Shown: one piece after another, positions 1 to 11,745 of the stretch
How positions within the stretch are numbered: the first letter of the stretch is position 1
Layout: each line of letters begins with the position of its first letter
From: Ananas comosus
Taxonomy: Eukaryota; Streptophyta; Magnoliopsida; Poales; Bromeliaceae
Direction of reading: 5' to 3'
Assembly: GCF_001540865.1 (NCBI RefSeq)
Contig: NC_033625.1
Span: forward strand, 9,169,855-9,233,854
Length of the DNA stretch: 64,000 bases
The notes under the pieces: model-generated
Seen by the model: the letters and a program-made list of their open reading frames with translations, nothing else
Databases searched by the model: none
Told to the model about the DNA's origin: nothing
Made by a program: the position numbers and the translations under genes

Positions 1-333
1 TTTTTTTTTTTTATTTTACCTCGAGACGCAATCGAAATTGCCGCATAACTGACCCTAAGGTGAGTTAGCATTCCGTCATAGGCAAAATATATTTTGAGTG
101 ATCTGGCGCCCATATGGGTTTTCACCAGATACCTTCCCCTAACTTTTGCCTGTGAGCCTCGAAAGGTTTTCTCACAGCGGGGATCCCAATTTTGCCTGTG
201 GGGTTATACCACAGCCAGGAATTTTTTGCATTTTTACCCTGAAGTCCAATATGGACAATCAAATCCGCTGGTGGCTCATCTTTTACCCATATTATTTAAA
301 AAAATTAGATAACATGTCCTCCACTTTTTTATT
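1..333 (-). other. 3' untranslated region of the Tat element
   Basis: No coding frame continues past the integrase C-terminus at 334. The stretch begins with a run of T on the plus strand (1-12). It contains short G/C-rich inverted words such as CCTGTGGGGTTATACCACAG (196-215). It is expected to precede the polypurine tract and 3' LTR of the minus-strand element, neither of which is in the window. Confidence 0.5.
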
Positions 334-1724
334 TTATACATAATATTTCTTTAAGAAACGACCGTTGATAGGTGGCATTGGCCTTTCACCTTTGGCGTCA
401 ATTAATTGGTAGGCACCGCCTTCATAAGCTTTCTCCACCACATATGGGTCTTCCCAATTTGGATCAAACTTCTTCCCAGTATGTTTATTGATTATAATCG
501 GTCTGCGAAGAACGAGCACGAGCTCCCCAACACTAAAGGTGCGGTATCGGGTGAGCTTATTATATGCTCTCGCCATCTGGGCTTGATATAGCTCCAAATT
601 TTGCTGGGCAGTTAACCGAGTTTCATCCAATGCATCTAGCTCATCAAGCCTTAGTAGAGCATTTTCTTCATTTGTTAACTCGTGTTGAACTGCTATTCGT
701 AATGAGGGCAATTCAACTTCTCGTGGTAATACCGCCTCAACACCGAACACCAAAGAATAGGGTGTTGCTTGAGTTGGCGTTCTGTATGTGGTCCGATAGG
801 CCCATAGAGCTTCGATGATCCGCATATGCCATTCCTTTTGATTTTGCCAATGATTTTCTTCAATAGCTTTGTCAAAGTCTTATTAAAGGCTTCGGCCAAT
901 CCATTAGCCCTTGCATTATATATTGAAGAATATCTCCAATCAATTTTATGTTGAGTGGCAAATCTATTGACTTTGAAACTCCTGAAGGCAGTTCCATTGT
1001 CAGATATAATTCGCCTTGGAACTCCGAATCGATATAGAATATTTTCTCTAAAGAATTTGACGATATCATCTGCTTTTACTTCTCTTAGTGGGATTGCTTC
1101 AACCCATCTAGAAAAGTAATCTGTAGCAGCAAGAATGAATTTATGCCCCCTGGAAGATGGCGGATTGATAGGTCCTATCACATCTGTTCCCCACATATCA
1201 AATGGCCACGAGGCAATTGTGGGATGCAAGGGATTTGGATGCCGATGAATAAAATCACCGTGGATTTGACATTGATGGCATTTTCTGGCATACATTATGC
1301 AATCTTGTACCATGGTTGGCCAATAATACCCCAAATGTTTAATTTTAAGGCGCATGTTTGGCCCTGATTGGTGCGCACCGCAAACGCCTGAATGAACTTC
1401 ATGCATGACTTGTTTAATCTCATCTGGAGATAAACATTTAAGACATAATTGATCATAAGATCTGCGATAAAGCTGATCATTAACAAATACATATCTCATT
1501 GCCCTTTTCTTAATTTGTGCCTGTCTCGACTTTTCCTCTGGCAACTTATTATATTTGAGAAAGTCGATGAAAGGTTCCCTCCAATCATCTTCTATATCGA
1601 TAGTTGCGACTTCAGCTTCCTTTGTATCTTTTTCTGGATTTAAGTCAGCCGGGGACAATATTTTCCGATTCCGTATAGTTATTTGGACTTCATCCATAGT
1701 GGGATCGGCAAGCTCTTTAGCCAA
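334..1724 (-). pseudogene. Tat integrase, frameshifted
   Basis: This is the integrase that would join element cDNA to host DNA. The first frame (1724-693) has a zinc-binding region with H111, H118, C149 and C152, then the catalytic triad D181, D242 and E278, counted from the first codon at 1724. Exactly 35 residues separate D242 and E278, as in the D,D35E family. Near 845-850 the reading frame shifts by one base. The C-terminal part then continues in a second frame to 334, including the GPY/F-like beta-barrel region that ends in ING-R-FLKKYY. There is no chromodomain, as expected for Tat. An in-frame TGA (about 1725-1730) separates it from the RNase H upstream. The copy is dead but well preserved. 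Confidence 0.92.
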
Positions 1725-3092
1725 TCAAGCTAGGGCATCGGCTTTTCCATTTATAGCCCTGGACACTTTTTCTATTTTTATATATGGGATTTTCTTCATA
1801 AGATATTTCACTTTTGTTTGATATTCGACCAACTCAGATTTATGTATTTTAAACTCCCCTTCAACTTGGTTGATGATTAATTGGGAGTCTCCATAGATAT
1901 GCAATTTTTGTATGTTCAACTGGATTGCAATTTCTAAACCAGCAATAAGAGCTTCATATTCAGCCTCATTATTTGTGCGAGGTTCAGAAAGGGCTAATGA
2001 GTACCTTAAAATGCCTCCTTCAGGTGTTACAAAGATTAACCCTATCCCGGCCTTAATCTTAGGGATATTTGGACTGAAAGCTGGTTGAATTGAGGATGCA
2101 CCATCAAAATACATTTTCCAATAGGGTTGGTCTTCTTTAGTAAACATGATATGCTCATCGGGCAAATCACAGATCAAAGGTGAGTCATTTGGAATTGGGT
2201 GCGCAGCTAGAAAATCAGCAAGTGCTTGACCTTTGATGGCCTTCTGTGGTACATAAGTGATGTCGAATTCAAGGAGTATAATAGCCCACTTCGCCAACCT
2301 TCCAGTCAAAACTGGTCTTGTCATTAAGAATTTAAGTGGGTCCACCCTCGAAATTAAATGGATTTTATGTTCCAACATATAATGTCTTAATTTCTTAACG
2401 GCAAATATGAGGGCTAGACAGTGCTTTTCAATTGGTGAGTAAGAATTTTCTGCCCCCACTAACATCCTGCTGAGATAATATAAAGCACTTTCCTTTCCTT
2501 CTTCATTATTTTGAGCAAGGAGTGCACCGAGCGATCCTTCAAACGCAGCAGTATATAAAATTAATAGCCTACCATGGATAGGGGCAGCAAGCACTGGGGG
2601 ACTTAATAAATATTTCTTAATGTCGTCAAATGCTGTTTGACAATCATCGTCCCATATAAAAGGCGCATCTTTCTTCACCAATTTAGAAAATGGTTTAATT
2701 CTGCCAGATAGATTTGATATAAACCTTCTGATATAGGCCAATCTTCCTTGAAAGGATCTTAATTGCTTCAAATTCTTTGGAGGTGGCAATTCCATGATAG
2801 CCTTGATTTTTGCCGGGTCGATTTCAATTCCTCTATGTCTAACAATAAACCCGAGGAATTTGCCCGAATAAACTCCAAATACACATTTGAGAGGGTTCAT
2901 TTTCAGATTATATTTTCTTAATCTGGTGAAAACTGTTCTCAAGTCTTCAAAATGATTTGCTTTATTCACAGTTTTGACCACCAAGTCATCAACATAACAC
3001 TCAACAACCTTGTGGAGCAAATCATCAAAAATTATTGTCATAGCCCTTTGATAAGTGGCTCCTGCATTTTTCAGACCAAAGGGCATAACCTT
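1725..3092 (-). pseudogene. Tat reverse transcriptase C-terminal half plus two RNase H domains
   Basis: The frame opens just after the stop that cuts RT, at the conserved MPFGLKNAGATYQ segment. It carries the polymerase active-site motif YVDD about 32 residues in. A first RNase H follows in which the usual catalytic Asp is replaced (LYTAAFEGS), so it is probably structural only. A second RNase H starts at YFDGASS and keeps its acidic residues: D in FDGA, E in NNEAEYEAL, D in YGDSQL and D in KADALA. The combination of a degenerate connection RNase H and an intact second one is typical of the Tat group. A TGA right after ADALA ends the frame, and the integrase continues in the same frame. Confidence 0.93.
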
Positions 3093-4349
3093 TTAACAGT
3101 ATATGCCAATTGGAGTTCTAAAAGCAGTATGTTTTTCGTCTTCAGGTGCCATCTTTATCTGGTTATATCCAGAGGAACCGTCCATGAACGAAAACATCTC
3201 GTAACTTGAAGTATTATCGATCATTAGTTCGGTGACTGGCAGTGGAAAATCGTCCTTTGGACATGCTTTATTCAGATCTCGAAAGTCAACGCATATGCGA
3301 ATTTGACCATTCTTCTTTTTCACTGGGACTATGCTCGCGATCCAATCAGCATATTTTTCTTCTCTGATGAACCCTGCTTCAATAAGCTTTTTAGTCTCAG
3401 TTATGATCTGTTCTTCTAAGTCAACTCTTGTCCTTCTTGGAGCTTGTTTAACTGGAGCCACATCTGGACTAATGGCAAGTTTATGAACAGCCACACTTGG
3501 ATCTAAGCCAGGCATTTCTTTATACGTCCAAGCAAAGCAGTCTTTATATTCCATCAATAGTGCTTTCAACACATCTTGATATTCTTCTGGAAGTAATGCA
3601 CTAATATAAGTGGGTCTTCGATCCTCTTCATTACCCAAATTTATTTCTATAAGCTCATCAACGGTGGCTTGCCCCCCGTCTTCAAGCTCTTGTGGAGCAT
3701 CTTTTAATTCCAGAAGTTTTACTTTCATTGGCTCGATATCCTCATCCTGCTCCATATCCTTTATCGTGATCATAGTGCAGGTGTGTCGTATAGCACATGA
3801 ATCATTATAGGTCATCTCTGTCATAGGAGGTGAGGGATTGAGCTGACCTTTCTCAGAAGAGCACTGAGATTTATTGGACACCTAGGTAGATTGATGATAT
3901 CCTAACCCTCTTGTGTGTACTGTTCGCCCATTCGGAAGCACAACTCTTTTTTGCGGTGGATTCCACATTTTCTGAAAAATTTTTCGACTAGCTCGTGACC
4001 TTCTAACAGGAAATCCTGAGCTATTCATCATGTTTTTGAGATTTTTCGAAAAGTGTGCTGGAATGTTGACATCTTCATATATTTCCTCATCAGAGTCATC
4101 AAGCTTGATAAGATCAGAGGGTTTGTAATCATCTGACTTATAGAAAAGGATCCCCTTCTTTATTTTTTCTTTTCCCCTGACTTTCTCAACTCGAGGAGGT
4201 ACAAAGAAGGTTTTTAGATCATTCACTTTTGTTGGCTCGCTTATATGAAGAGATTTTATATGTCCATCTGGAACCCTAGTAATAGCTAAGAAATCCTCAA
4301 TCAATTCAGGAGTTCTTATGAACATATTTGACTCAAATGTCGAGAACAT
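3093..4349 (-). pseudogene. Tat protease-RT linker and N-terminal reverse transcriptase
   Basis: Two same-frame pieces (4349-3882 and 3881-3093) are separated by a TAG. The first is a charged linker with an acidic stretch (SDDYKPSD...DDSDEEIYED) of the kind lying between protease and RT in Tat elements. The second has the RT fingers and palm: a PVKQAPRR motif, the EAGFIREEKYADWIASIVPV segment, KKNGQIRICVDFRDLNKACPKD, and FMDGSSGYNQI. The catalytic FMD aspartate is present. The frame ends at a TAA where a codon between Cys and Lys is normally expected, cutting RT in two. No intact polymerase can be made. Confidence 0.92.
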
Positions 4350-4831
4350 CTATTCATCTTCTGATGAGTCTTCTCCCTAGGGTATGTTTATCTTGAATGT
4401 TTCCAGCATTTTTCTCAATTGTTCTTCATCTTCGGAATCTTCTGAATCACTTCCGAAGTGTGGAATCACATTTTCTTTATTATCCTCAATCTTTATCTTC
4501 CCTTTTGATGATTTTTTATTGCTCTGAACTTTACCCTCTTCGAGTTCTCGAGATAATTTTACATTTTTTCAGATTCTGCGAAATATCTCGCATCTTCATA
4601 TCGTACCTCATGCACTCCGAATGGGTGTATATCACCATCAACTCTGAATTCCTCTCCATCCTTAATATATTTCATACATTGATGAAGAGTAGAGGGGACA
4701 ACATTATATTCGTGCAGCCAAGGCCGTCCCAATAACGCCTTATACGAGGTATCTGCATTTATCACATAAAATTTTGCTTCGGTCCGTAATGCTCCAAATT
4801 TTATAGGAAGAATGATCGACCCGAGAGCTTT
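4350..4831 (-). pseudogene. Tat protease C-terminal half and acidic spacer
   Basis: After the TAG at 4832 the same frame continues with a beta-strand-rich protease half ending in ADTSYKALLGRPWLHEY, the conserved LGRPW motif of Ty3/gypsy aspartic proteases. The frame shifts at an A-rich run around 4558-4565 and stops at 4559. The downstream acidic, Ser/Glu-rich spacer reads in the next frame. Two more TAG codons lie in that spacer at about 4350-4380. The result is a protease fragment plus spacer with no activity. Confidence 0.85.
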
Positions 4832-7800
4832 TTAGCTATGTTGATTAAAGCCTTGGATCACGATTTTCTTCGAGGACAGATGATCGACATTCAGAGCTAA
4901 ACTTTTCAAAGTTCTTAAAGTCAAAATATTGATTGAGGATCCAGGATCGATTAAAATGCGATTAATCTTATCTCTATCACTCGTCCCAGTCACATATAAC
5001 GGCCTATTGTGATGAGCAGTTCCCAGCAACCTGTCTTCATCAGTGAAGATAACATTGGCGACATGTCTGGCGTATAACGCCTCTTTCATATTCACCTCAG
5101 CAAAATGAGCATAAAAGGGCTCGGGATTTTGTAAAGCATAAATGAGTACGTCCCGAAGTTCTTTGGACATCATCAGAGCGTCATAAACACTCAGCAAAGC
5201 AGGCACTTTTCTTAAATGGGAAAGTATGTTATAGTCAGCCTTTGATAATCTCCCTTGACTTGATGAAGTCGGTGCCTCTTCATTTATCCGAATTTCTTTA
5301 TCTTTAAGATTTTGAGGATGCCCTTGTCTTTCTGGTGATACTTTTCCGGATTTCAGCGTGATTTGCAAAGAATCCTCAGCTTCTTTATCTTGCTTAGTAT
5401 TAGAGTCAGTACCACAAGTAACAGTTTGGCATGTTTCGACTCTAGTCTTTTCAAGAGTATTCAACTTGTTGAGGATCTCTTTCAATTGTTCCTTCATGCT
5501 TTTTACCGCCATGGCCACACAATCTATGTTTGTTGCTAGAAAGCGTACATCAATCTGCACTCTCCTCAAATCATTGTCAATCTCAAGAAGACGATATTCC
5601 ATTCTCCTTGCACCATAATCCCTGCTCGGGGTATTGTATGCTAGCCATGCAGTATCATCATCTTCACGTGCACCAGCAGATTGCCTGACCCTATTCTCTT
5701 GATTTACAGAGTCGTCAGATTGCTCTTCAGAGATTGTTATTACTCGACACGACTCTTTGAGCTGTGATTTGTTTTTTCTATGGTCTCGAAGTTTCACGCA
5801 TACATCATAAGCATGACCTCTCGCTCTACACCAACAACAACGCGGTTTCATATCATCGAAAGCATCATAACATGTTTTTCTGAATTCTTCCAGAGTAATG
5901 GGTTGTTGTTTCTCAAATCGTGGCAGATGTCTCTTCCATCGTTGACTTTTGGACCCGGCAACCGTCGGTTGATCGACCTTTAGCTTCGCCTTGTCAACAG
6001 TTAGATTCTGCATCTTTTTCCATTGGCGACAATTTTCTAGGGTGTGCCCCCATATATTGTGATAGGAACAGAACTCTGTCGACATAACTTTCTTTTTCCC
6101 TTCCTTAATTAGAGGTTCATTATTCTGGCGAGCCTCTGACTGCTGGCTTAGAGTTGGTTTCTTCTTCTTTTTCAGCGAAGATGACCCTGCATTTCCTCTC
6201 ACCGACATTCTTTTAATTTCTTGAGCAATTATGTGTGCTTCATAGAAATTTGCGTCGTATTCGGCTTTTGTTGACTTTAATTGCTCCGAATCAACTTGCG
6301 CAGTTATGACTCGGCATGTCTCAACCCGACATCTTTTTGATGCTTCAGTAGCATCTGTCTTGAGCATATCTATTATAGTTCTCATTTGAATATCTATGCC
6401 CTTTATATCGCCAGTCATACCGTTCATATTCATCTTTATGAAGTTAATATCATTGTGCAGCGTCCTCATTTCTCCCTCCATTCTGATTAAGCGACACTCC
6501 ATTCTATACAACTTCTTCATTGGATCATTATAAGTTGAAGTGTCGTATAATTCCAAAGGATCAACATAAGTATCATCGTTTGGTGTGGAGGTCTGTTGAT
6601 TTGCCCCCAGGGTCGGCGCAGGGCTTTCTGACACGTCATCTGACACGTCATCAGATATTGTAATCACACGGCATGACTCCCGTGTGTAAGGAATAGTCTT
6701 GTGCTTATTTTTCTCGTGGCTTGTGCTTCTGGTACTTTGCTTGATATTTGTCCTTTGAGAAAACTGCTTTCTTGATTTTCTCATATGTTGAAAAGCGTAA
6801 CAGTTTTCTAGGTTATGTCCTTTCACTTCATGAAAAGGACAATACATGGGTGTACTTTCGCCGTTAGAATACTGAGAATTCCCTCTTTCTGTCAGTGCCG
6901 TTCTCGGACATTCCCCACCCATGTTTTTAGTTTCTATAAGAGGGGTTTTTCCTTTATCACTTCGAGAAGTATTGGGTGAATGCTGATTTGAAGATCGATT
7001 TGTAAGCCTTGGCAACGGCTCGATCTCCCGTTCTCTGTGGTTTTGTGACTGAGTCTGCTGAGGGGGAGGAGTAATTTTCATTAATTGTTCCACTCTGGCT
7101 TCGATCCCAATCATCATAGAGAACATTACATTCAAGCGTGCTTTCATATCCAATATATTATCATTTACCCTGTGAAAGCTGCAGCGTGTCATTTCTTTTA
7201 TCTCAGCCAATTGGCTATGAACTTCTCTGAAATTCCTTTCTTGTTCTCTAACGCGGCCAGAAGGAAAAGTTTCTTCATCGTCGCGTCGCGTGGTGATAAC
7301 TCTGCAAGCCTCTCCCCAAAAAGGCTCTTCTGTTTCTTTACACTCCTCAACAGGAGTTTCTCCTTCATCAGAGTTTTTCTTTTTCTTAGCCTCTTCTATT
7401 GCTTTGGAAATAAAATCATGAATCAGAAGAGGATCCCTTTCAGCCTGTTTATATTCTTCCATTGAGTCAATATGTTCCTCAATAGGCCGTTTCTTATGCT
7501 GTGGCTCAGCCGGCTCAACGAATTTTTTATTCTTTTTCGCCCGAGCTATTCTGCGCCTCGACTTGGCTGGAGTATTAGATTTTTTGACTGAAGGCATGGG
7601 CTTATCCTCAGACTGCACTTCCGGGTTTAAAGGGCCTCGCCACTTTATCCCTGGAATCTCTTTTAAATATTTTAACATTTTCCGAGTTTTCTTAGATAAG
7701 AATATATTCCAAAACTTGGGGGGAAATGCATTTTCAATTCCTTCTATATTTTCCGCACCCACACCAATCATATTGGTCTTTTCGACTGGCGTTTCTGATA

Positions 7801-8359
7801 ATACCGACTGTGAAAGGGTAATTGCGCCGGTTTTATATTGTTTTTCAATCCAGTCTTTGAAAACCCAGCAATCTTCAATTGGATGACTAATTAGCCTATG
7901 ATATGGGCAGTATTTTGGATTATCAGTTTTCCCCACATCCTCCGGCTTCCTTGGCTCGGGCAGTTGAAGACCATTTTTAACAGCATCGTTAAATATTTTC
8001 TTAACTTTCTCCCGTTTGAAAGGGTACACTTTATTTCTTCGCTCTTCTAGAGAAAGTGCTTTTGGATTATTGCCCCCAAATATAGGCTTTACAGGGGTCT
8101 GTTCAACTGCAGAGGTAATTGCCATTTTACCTTTTTCTATCATGTTCGTGCGGGCCGGTCTAGCCTGTGCCGGTCTAGCCTGTGCCATCTTCGCCTCAAC
8201 TCTTTTACTATCATCCCTTTTTGTCTTTTGTACATTTACTAAGACTTGGGGATCAGTTCTCTCCAACCTAGAGACGTTTGATATTAATTCATGAAAGGTG
8301 GAACAACTAGATGTGCAACAGAAATGGGGCCATCCAATTATCAATGTTGCCCATAACAA
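4832..8359 (-). pseudogene. Tat gag C-terminus with repeated zinc-knuckle/coiled-coil modules, plus protease active site
   Basis: This is a long open frame of 1,175 codons that follows the gag core after a frame change at 8307-8359. It holds four knuckle-like motifs. Three are CX2HX4HX4C, at residues 151-164, 507-520 and 764-777. The fourth is a canonical CX2CX4HX4C, at 841-854. Between them a motif (E/A)(S/T)CRVIT recurs at about 351, 562, 681 and 869, with a diverged version near 975. Acidic residues usually follow it, and then a heptad-rich segment of about 60 residues (about 375-430, 610-668, 918-970). The protease active site is DPGSS at 1138-1142, near the end. Plant Tat gag proteins normally have one such knuckle, so this frame is expanded by internal duplication. 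The frame itself is free of stops. Confidence 0.85.
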
Positions 8360-8897
8360 GACTAACGGCCTGGGTCTGATCTAGAGGTTGTTCACACCTT
8401 ATACTTAAGTTTCGCCACCGTGTGATGTAATCTAACATCGTTTCATCTTTCCTTCGTCTGGTGGCTACCAGATCAGCGATAGTAATCTTATCGCTAACAG
8501 TGGCGAATTTTGCTTTGAAAGCTTCTTCCATGTCGGGCCAAGTTTTAATGGACTCATCCTCGAGGGAGTAGTACCATTCAAAGGCTATACCCGATAAGCT
8601 TTGTGAAAATTGTCGTAAGAGTAGAGGCCCGTTACTCCCAGTATTTCCACACATGGCCTTAAAATGTGCTAGGTGCTGATCAGGGTTACCAACACCATAG
8701 AACATTTTGAACTTAGGGACTTGATACCCGTCTGGAAAAGGTATATTATCATATTCTGATAGATAAGGATGTCCTTTCCCTTTTGGTTTTGGGTTTGCCC
8801 CCGCTACCGTCTCTTTAACTTGAGAAGTGATCAAATCATGAATCTCTTCTTTAGTCAAAGAGGTAGTCTCTTTAGGAACAGTTGTTTTAGCCTGTTA
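8307..8897 (-). pseudogene. Tat gag core (capsid-like domain)
   Basis: From about 8858 the frame encodes the retrotransposon gag core. The conserved run includes LSGIAFEWYYSL, the KTWPDMEEAFKAKF segment and the DYITRWRNLS motif. This part would form the particle capsid. It lies in the same frame as the 10145-8895 segment upstream and is separated from it only by a TAA (8895-8897). At its other end it runs out of frame at 8307. The remaining gag continues one frame over from 8359, so one frame disruption separates capsid from nucleocapsid. Confidence 0.88.
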
Positions 8898-10145
8898 ATT
8901 AATGACTTGGGGTGCGGGTGCTTCTGTCCGAGCTGGAGTCTTGGTTTGATGCCGTTGATCCTCCAACTGCTTCTGTACATTCATCATCAAACCCATAACC
9001 TCCTCCATTTTCTTATAGAGACTTATAATATCTCTATTTTTTTCATCAACTTTCTTTTTCAAGGATGCGATTATAGCATCCTTTGGATCCCTCGGGAAGA
9101 ATACAACCTCTTCTTCCTCCCGTGGATCAGATAGATCACCAGGTAAGTCATCTTTATTCCCGGTGTTTTGCGAAGAGCTTGTTTCTTTAGCTCTCGCCTT
9201 CTCTTCTGCTGCTTTTCTTGCAGCAGCTCTGGTAATCATTTGTTGAATTGTTTCTTCTTCGTTAACAGCCTCACTTGAGGGCACACGCCCTATAACTCTC
9301 ACAGTATGAATCTCCAAATTTTTAGATTTTTCTTCTTTGATTTGAGTAAGAGTTTTGGGCTTCCATTCTATTTTTCTCCCTTCATGGGATAGCGTCGACC
9401 GTCGCTGCCATTTTGGCTTCTCAATCTTCTTCTCTATGTTTATCCTTCCCTTTGCAGCCTTAAAGGCTTTATATATCCGCTTGCAGACAGGGTTCTCGTT
9501 ATTGTTTCTCGAACGAGAACATGCAGGGGAATGCTTTAAGTGGGCCATTTCTGACTCTGGGCGCAGAACGGCCGTAGGTGAGTTTTTCCTCACAAACCTC
9601 AGGGGTGCATATCGGTTATGGACCAAAACATCAAGTCCAGCGACAAACCTAGTAAGTTGGGTTTGTCGAGACTTCTGTTCCTTGTTCATCTCTTGCCGCT
9701 TCAAAGTACGACGAAGGTTTCTCTTGAATGACTTGGTCACAGTGTCTTTGGGGAACGTCAGCCTATTGAAGACTGACGCTTTAGGCGCCATATCAAGTAG
9801 CGATGTTCCGTCAATTCGGTTTTGGAACACCAGTCTTCCTTGTAATTCCATCTTCTTTGAAGCGCTGATAGGAGTCATCCTCTCCTTCACAGGAACGCGA
9901 GGGGGGTTGGGAATGACGACATTCGGACGCCTCCCACGAGAGGGAAGGCGGGGAACCACAGTCTTAACGGTGTCGGTGCTCGTAGCAGCAGTGAAAGGGG
10001 CCATAGCAGCAGCCCTAGCCTCTTCCGGGATGGTGCCGAATTGGATCGTAGCACCGGCAGCTCCGAAAGTGAGGATGGATGCTGGCAAGGAAACCTGACC
10101 CGCCTTGATCGTCATCGAGCCCGCAGCAGTGTTCTTAGGTGCCAT
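8895..10145 (-). pseudogene. Tat gag N-terminal extension
   Basis: The open frame starts at 10319, but the sequence before 10145 overlaps the probable LTR end and primer site, so I take the ATG at 10145 (MAPKNTAAGSM) as the likelier start. The product is basic and poorly conserved. It has a Pro/Arg-rich stretch, a SVFNRLTFP motif of the type seen in Tat proteins, and a strongly basic run (KSFKRNLRRTLKRQ). Near its end it has an acidic EEEEVVFFP segment and a predicted coiled coil. It ends at a TAA that interrupts the gag frame. Confidence 0.75.
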
Positions 10146-10248
10146 TTCTCCTGCAGGGGAATAACGAATGTAGATTAAATATTTACCGTCCAATTCTATT
10201 AGCATATCATCGGTCTCAAAGATGGAAGGAGAAGCCAAGTCCCACCGG

Positions 10249-10266
10249 GCGTGCCATTTTGTCTGC
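10249..10266 (-). promoter_or_regulatory. Probable primer-binding site of the Tat element
   Basis: On the minus strand this reads TGGCACGCCCGGTGGGAC. It starts with the TGG expected to pair with the CCA end of a tRNA, and lies just after the region homologous to the 3' end of the solo LTR at about 35255. I recall similar sequences next to LTRs in grass Tat elements. The exact primer tRNA is not assigned. Confidence 0.6.
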
Positions 10267-10599
10267 CACCACGAATGACGCACCTCGCACGGGGAATTTT
10301 TATCTTTTGGTTCTCCCATGGGGTAGTATTCATGATGTAGATTAAAGTATGTGTATGTATGGTTATCAGGTATTGCGGATCCATGGCTTCCAATAAACGC
10401 AAGCGTCTATTGTTAATTACCCCTTTAGAATATTAGGGCACCTTCGATTAAGAGACCTCTGAAATGCTGAAGATAAACTGGAATTGGACAAAAGGAAATT
10501 TATAATTTATTGCTCAATTACATGGCTTTAACCAAGGGCATACCCTCAGTGTACATGAATAGAGCGTAAAGAAAATGTATTTTTCAATTGTATCTTAGT

Positions 10600-11395
10600 T
10601 ATATATTCTAAGATACCCAATATATGGTCAAATTAATTTTGTTGGACTCTATATGTTGTGGAGCTCAACACTATTCACCCTAAGATGAAAGATTGATTAA
10701 ATTCCATATATATATGCATTGGAATTTAATCAGATTTAATTCAGATTAAACTCTAATTATATGTATTAGAGTTTGATTTGGTTAATTGAACTTTAAATGT
10801 ACGTGATAAAGTCCAATAGATGATCAGATTTTGTTGAGCTCTATATATTTTGGAGCTCAACTTTGTTTACCATGAGATGAAAGATTGATTAAATCCCATA
10901 TATATGCATTGGAATTTAATCGAACTTGATTAAACTCTAATTATATATATTAGAAGTTGATTTGGTTAATTGAATTTTAAATATATGTAATAAAGTCCAA
11001 TAGAGTTTGATTTGAGCTTTCATCCTAAATATATGTGTTAGGATTAGCCCCAAATATCTTGAATTAGACTCTAATTTTATATTTTAGAGTCTGATACAAT
11101 TAGGCTCTAAGTTTATGTATTAGAGCTTAGTCACATTTGATTTTGGTTCATCTCAAGGTGAAATATTAACTAAATCCTAATTATATGTATTAGGATTAGT
11201 CAGATTTGATTTAAATTAAACTCCAAGTGTATGTATTAGAATCCAACAAATTAATTTGATCAGATGGTTTGATCAATTCTAAATATAGGTTTAGAATTTG
11301 ATCAAGTTTGAACATGATTGTGATTTGACTCTAGTTTTATATGCTAGAGAATCGAATATTTTGGGAATTGGGATGTTCGTGAAAATTGAACTTGA
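10600..11395. repeat. Array of degenerate AT-rich hairpin words
   Basis: Words like CTCTAATTATATGTATTAGAG and TCCTAATTATATGTATTAGGA recur roughly every 50-90 bases. Each is close to a perfect inverted repeat with TATA in the loop. The solo LTR at 34.2-35.0 kb shows the same class as CTAATACATATACTTAG. They look like an internal amplification inside the Tat LTR. Confidence 0.6.
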
Positions 11396-11611
11396 GTTTA
11401 GTTTAACGACGTTTCGGTCGATATCGAATTTAGGTTTAGTTTAACGACGTTTCGGTCGATATCGAATTTAGGTTTAGTTTAACGACATTTCGGTCGATAT
11501 CGAATTTAGGTTTAGTTTAACGACGTTTCGATCGATATCGAATTTAGGTTTAGTTTAACGACGTTTCGGTTGATATCGAATTTAGGTTTAGTTTAACGAC
11601 GTTTCGGTCGA
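11396..11611. repeat. 38-bp tandem repeat, 5.7 copies
   Basis: Units start at 11396, 11434, 11472, 11510, 11548 and 11586. The unit begins GTTTAGTTTAACGACG and contains TTTCGGTCGATATCGAATTT. Only one to two substitutions separate units, so the array is young. It lies inside or next to the Tat LTR and is absent from the solo LTR at 33.8-35.3 kb. Confidence 0.95.
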
Positions 11612-11745
11612 ATGTTTGGTTCACAAGGTTTATGGTATTGGGTATATGGGATTATGGTTCATGAACTTGGTGTATGGTTTGTGGTTTATGATTCATGGCT
11701 CATGAACTTGATTCATAGTTCATGGATTTGGTGTATGACACACAC
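11612..11745. repeat. Short GGTTCATGAACTTGGTGTATG-type repeats
   Basis: Several imperfect copies of GGTTCATGAACTTGGTGTAT, with flanking TGGTTTATGATTCATGG words, lie side by side. The reverse complement of the same words forms the 45-bp array at 33.9-34.2 kb, which links this stretch to the Tat LTR family. Confidence 0.7.

Noticed and set aside
11396..11611. Possible CRISPR array (38-bp repeats)
   Set aside because: Units are directly adjacent with no spacers, and the context is a plant retrotransposon.
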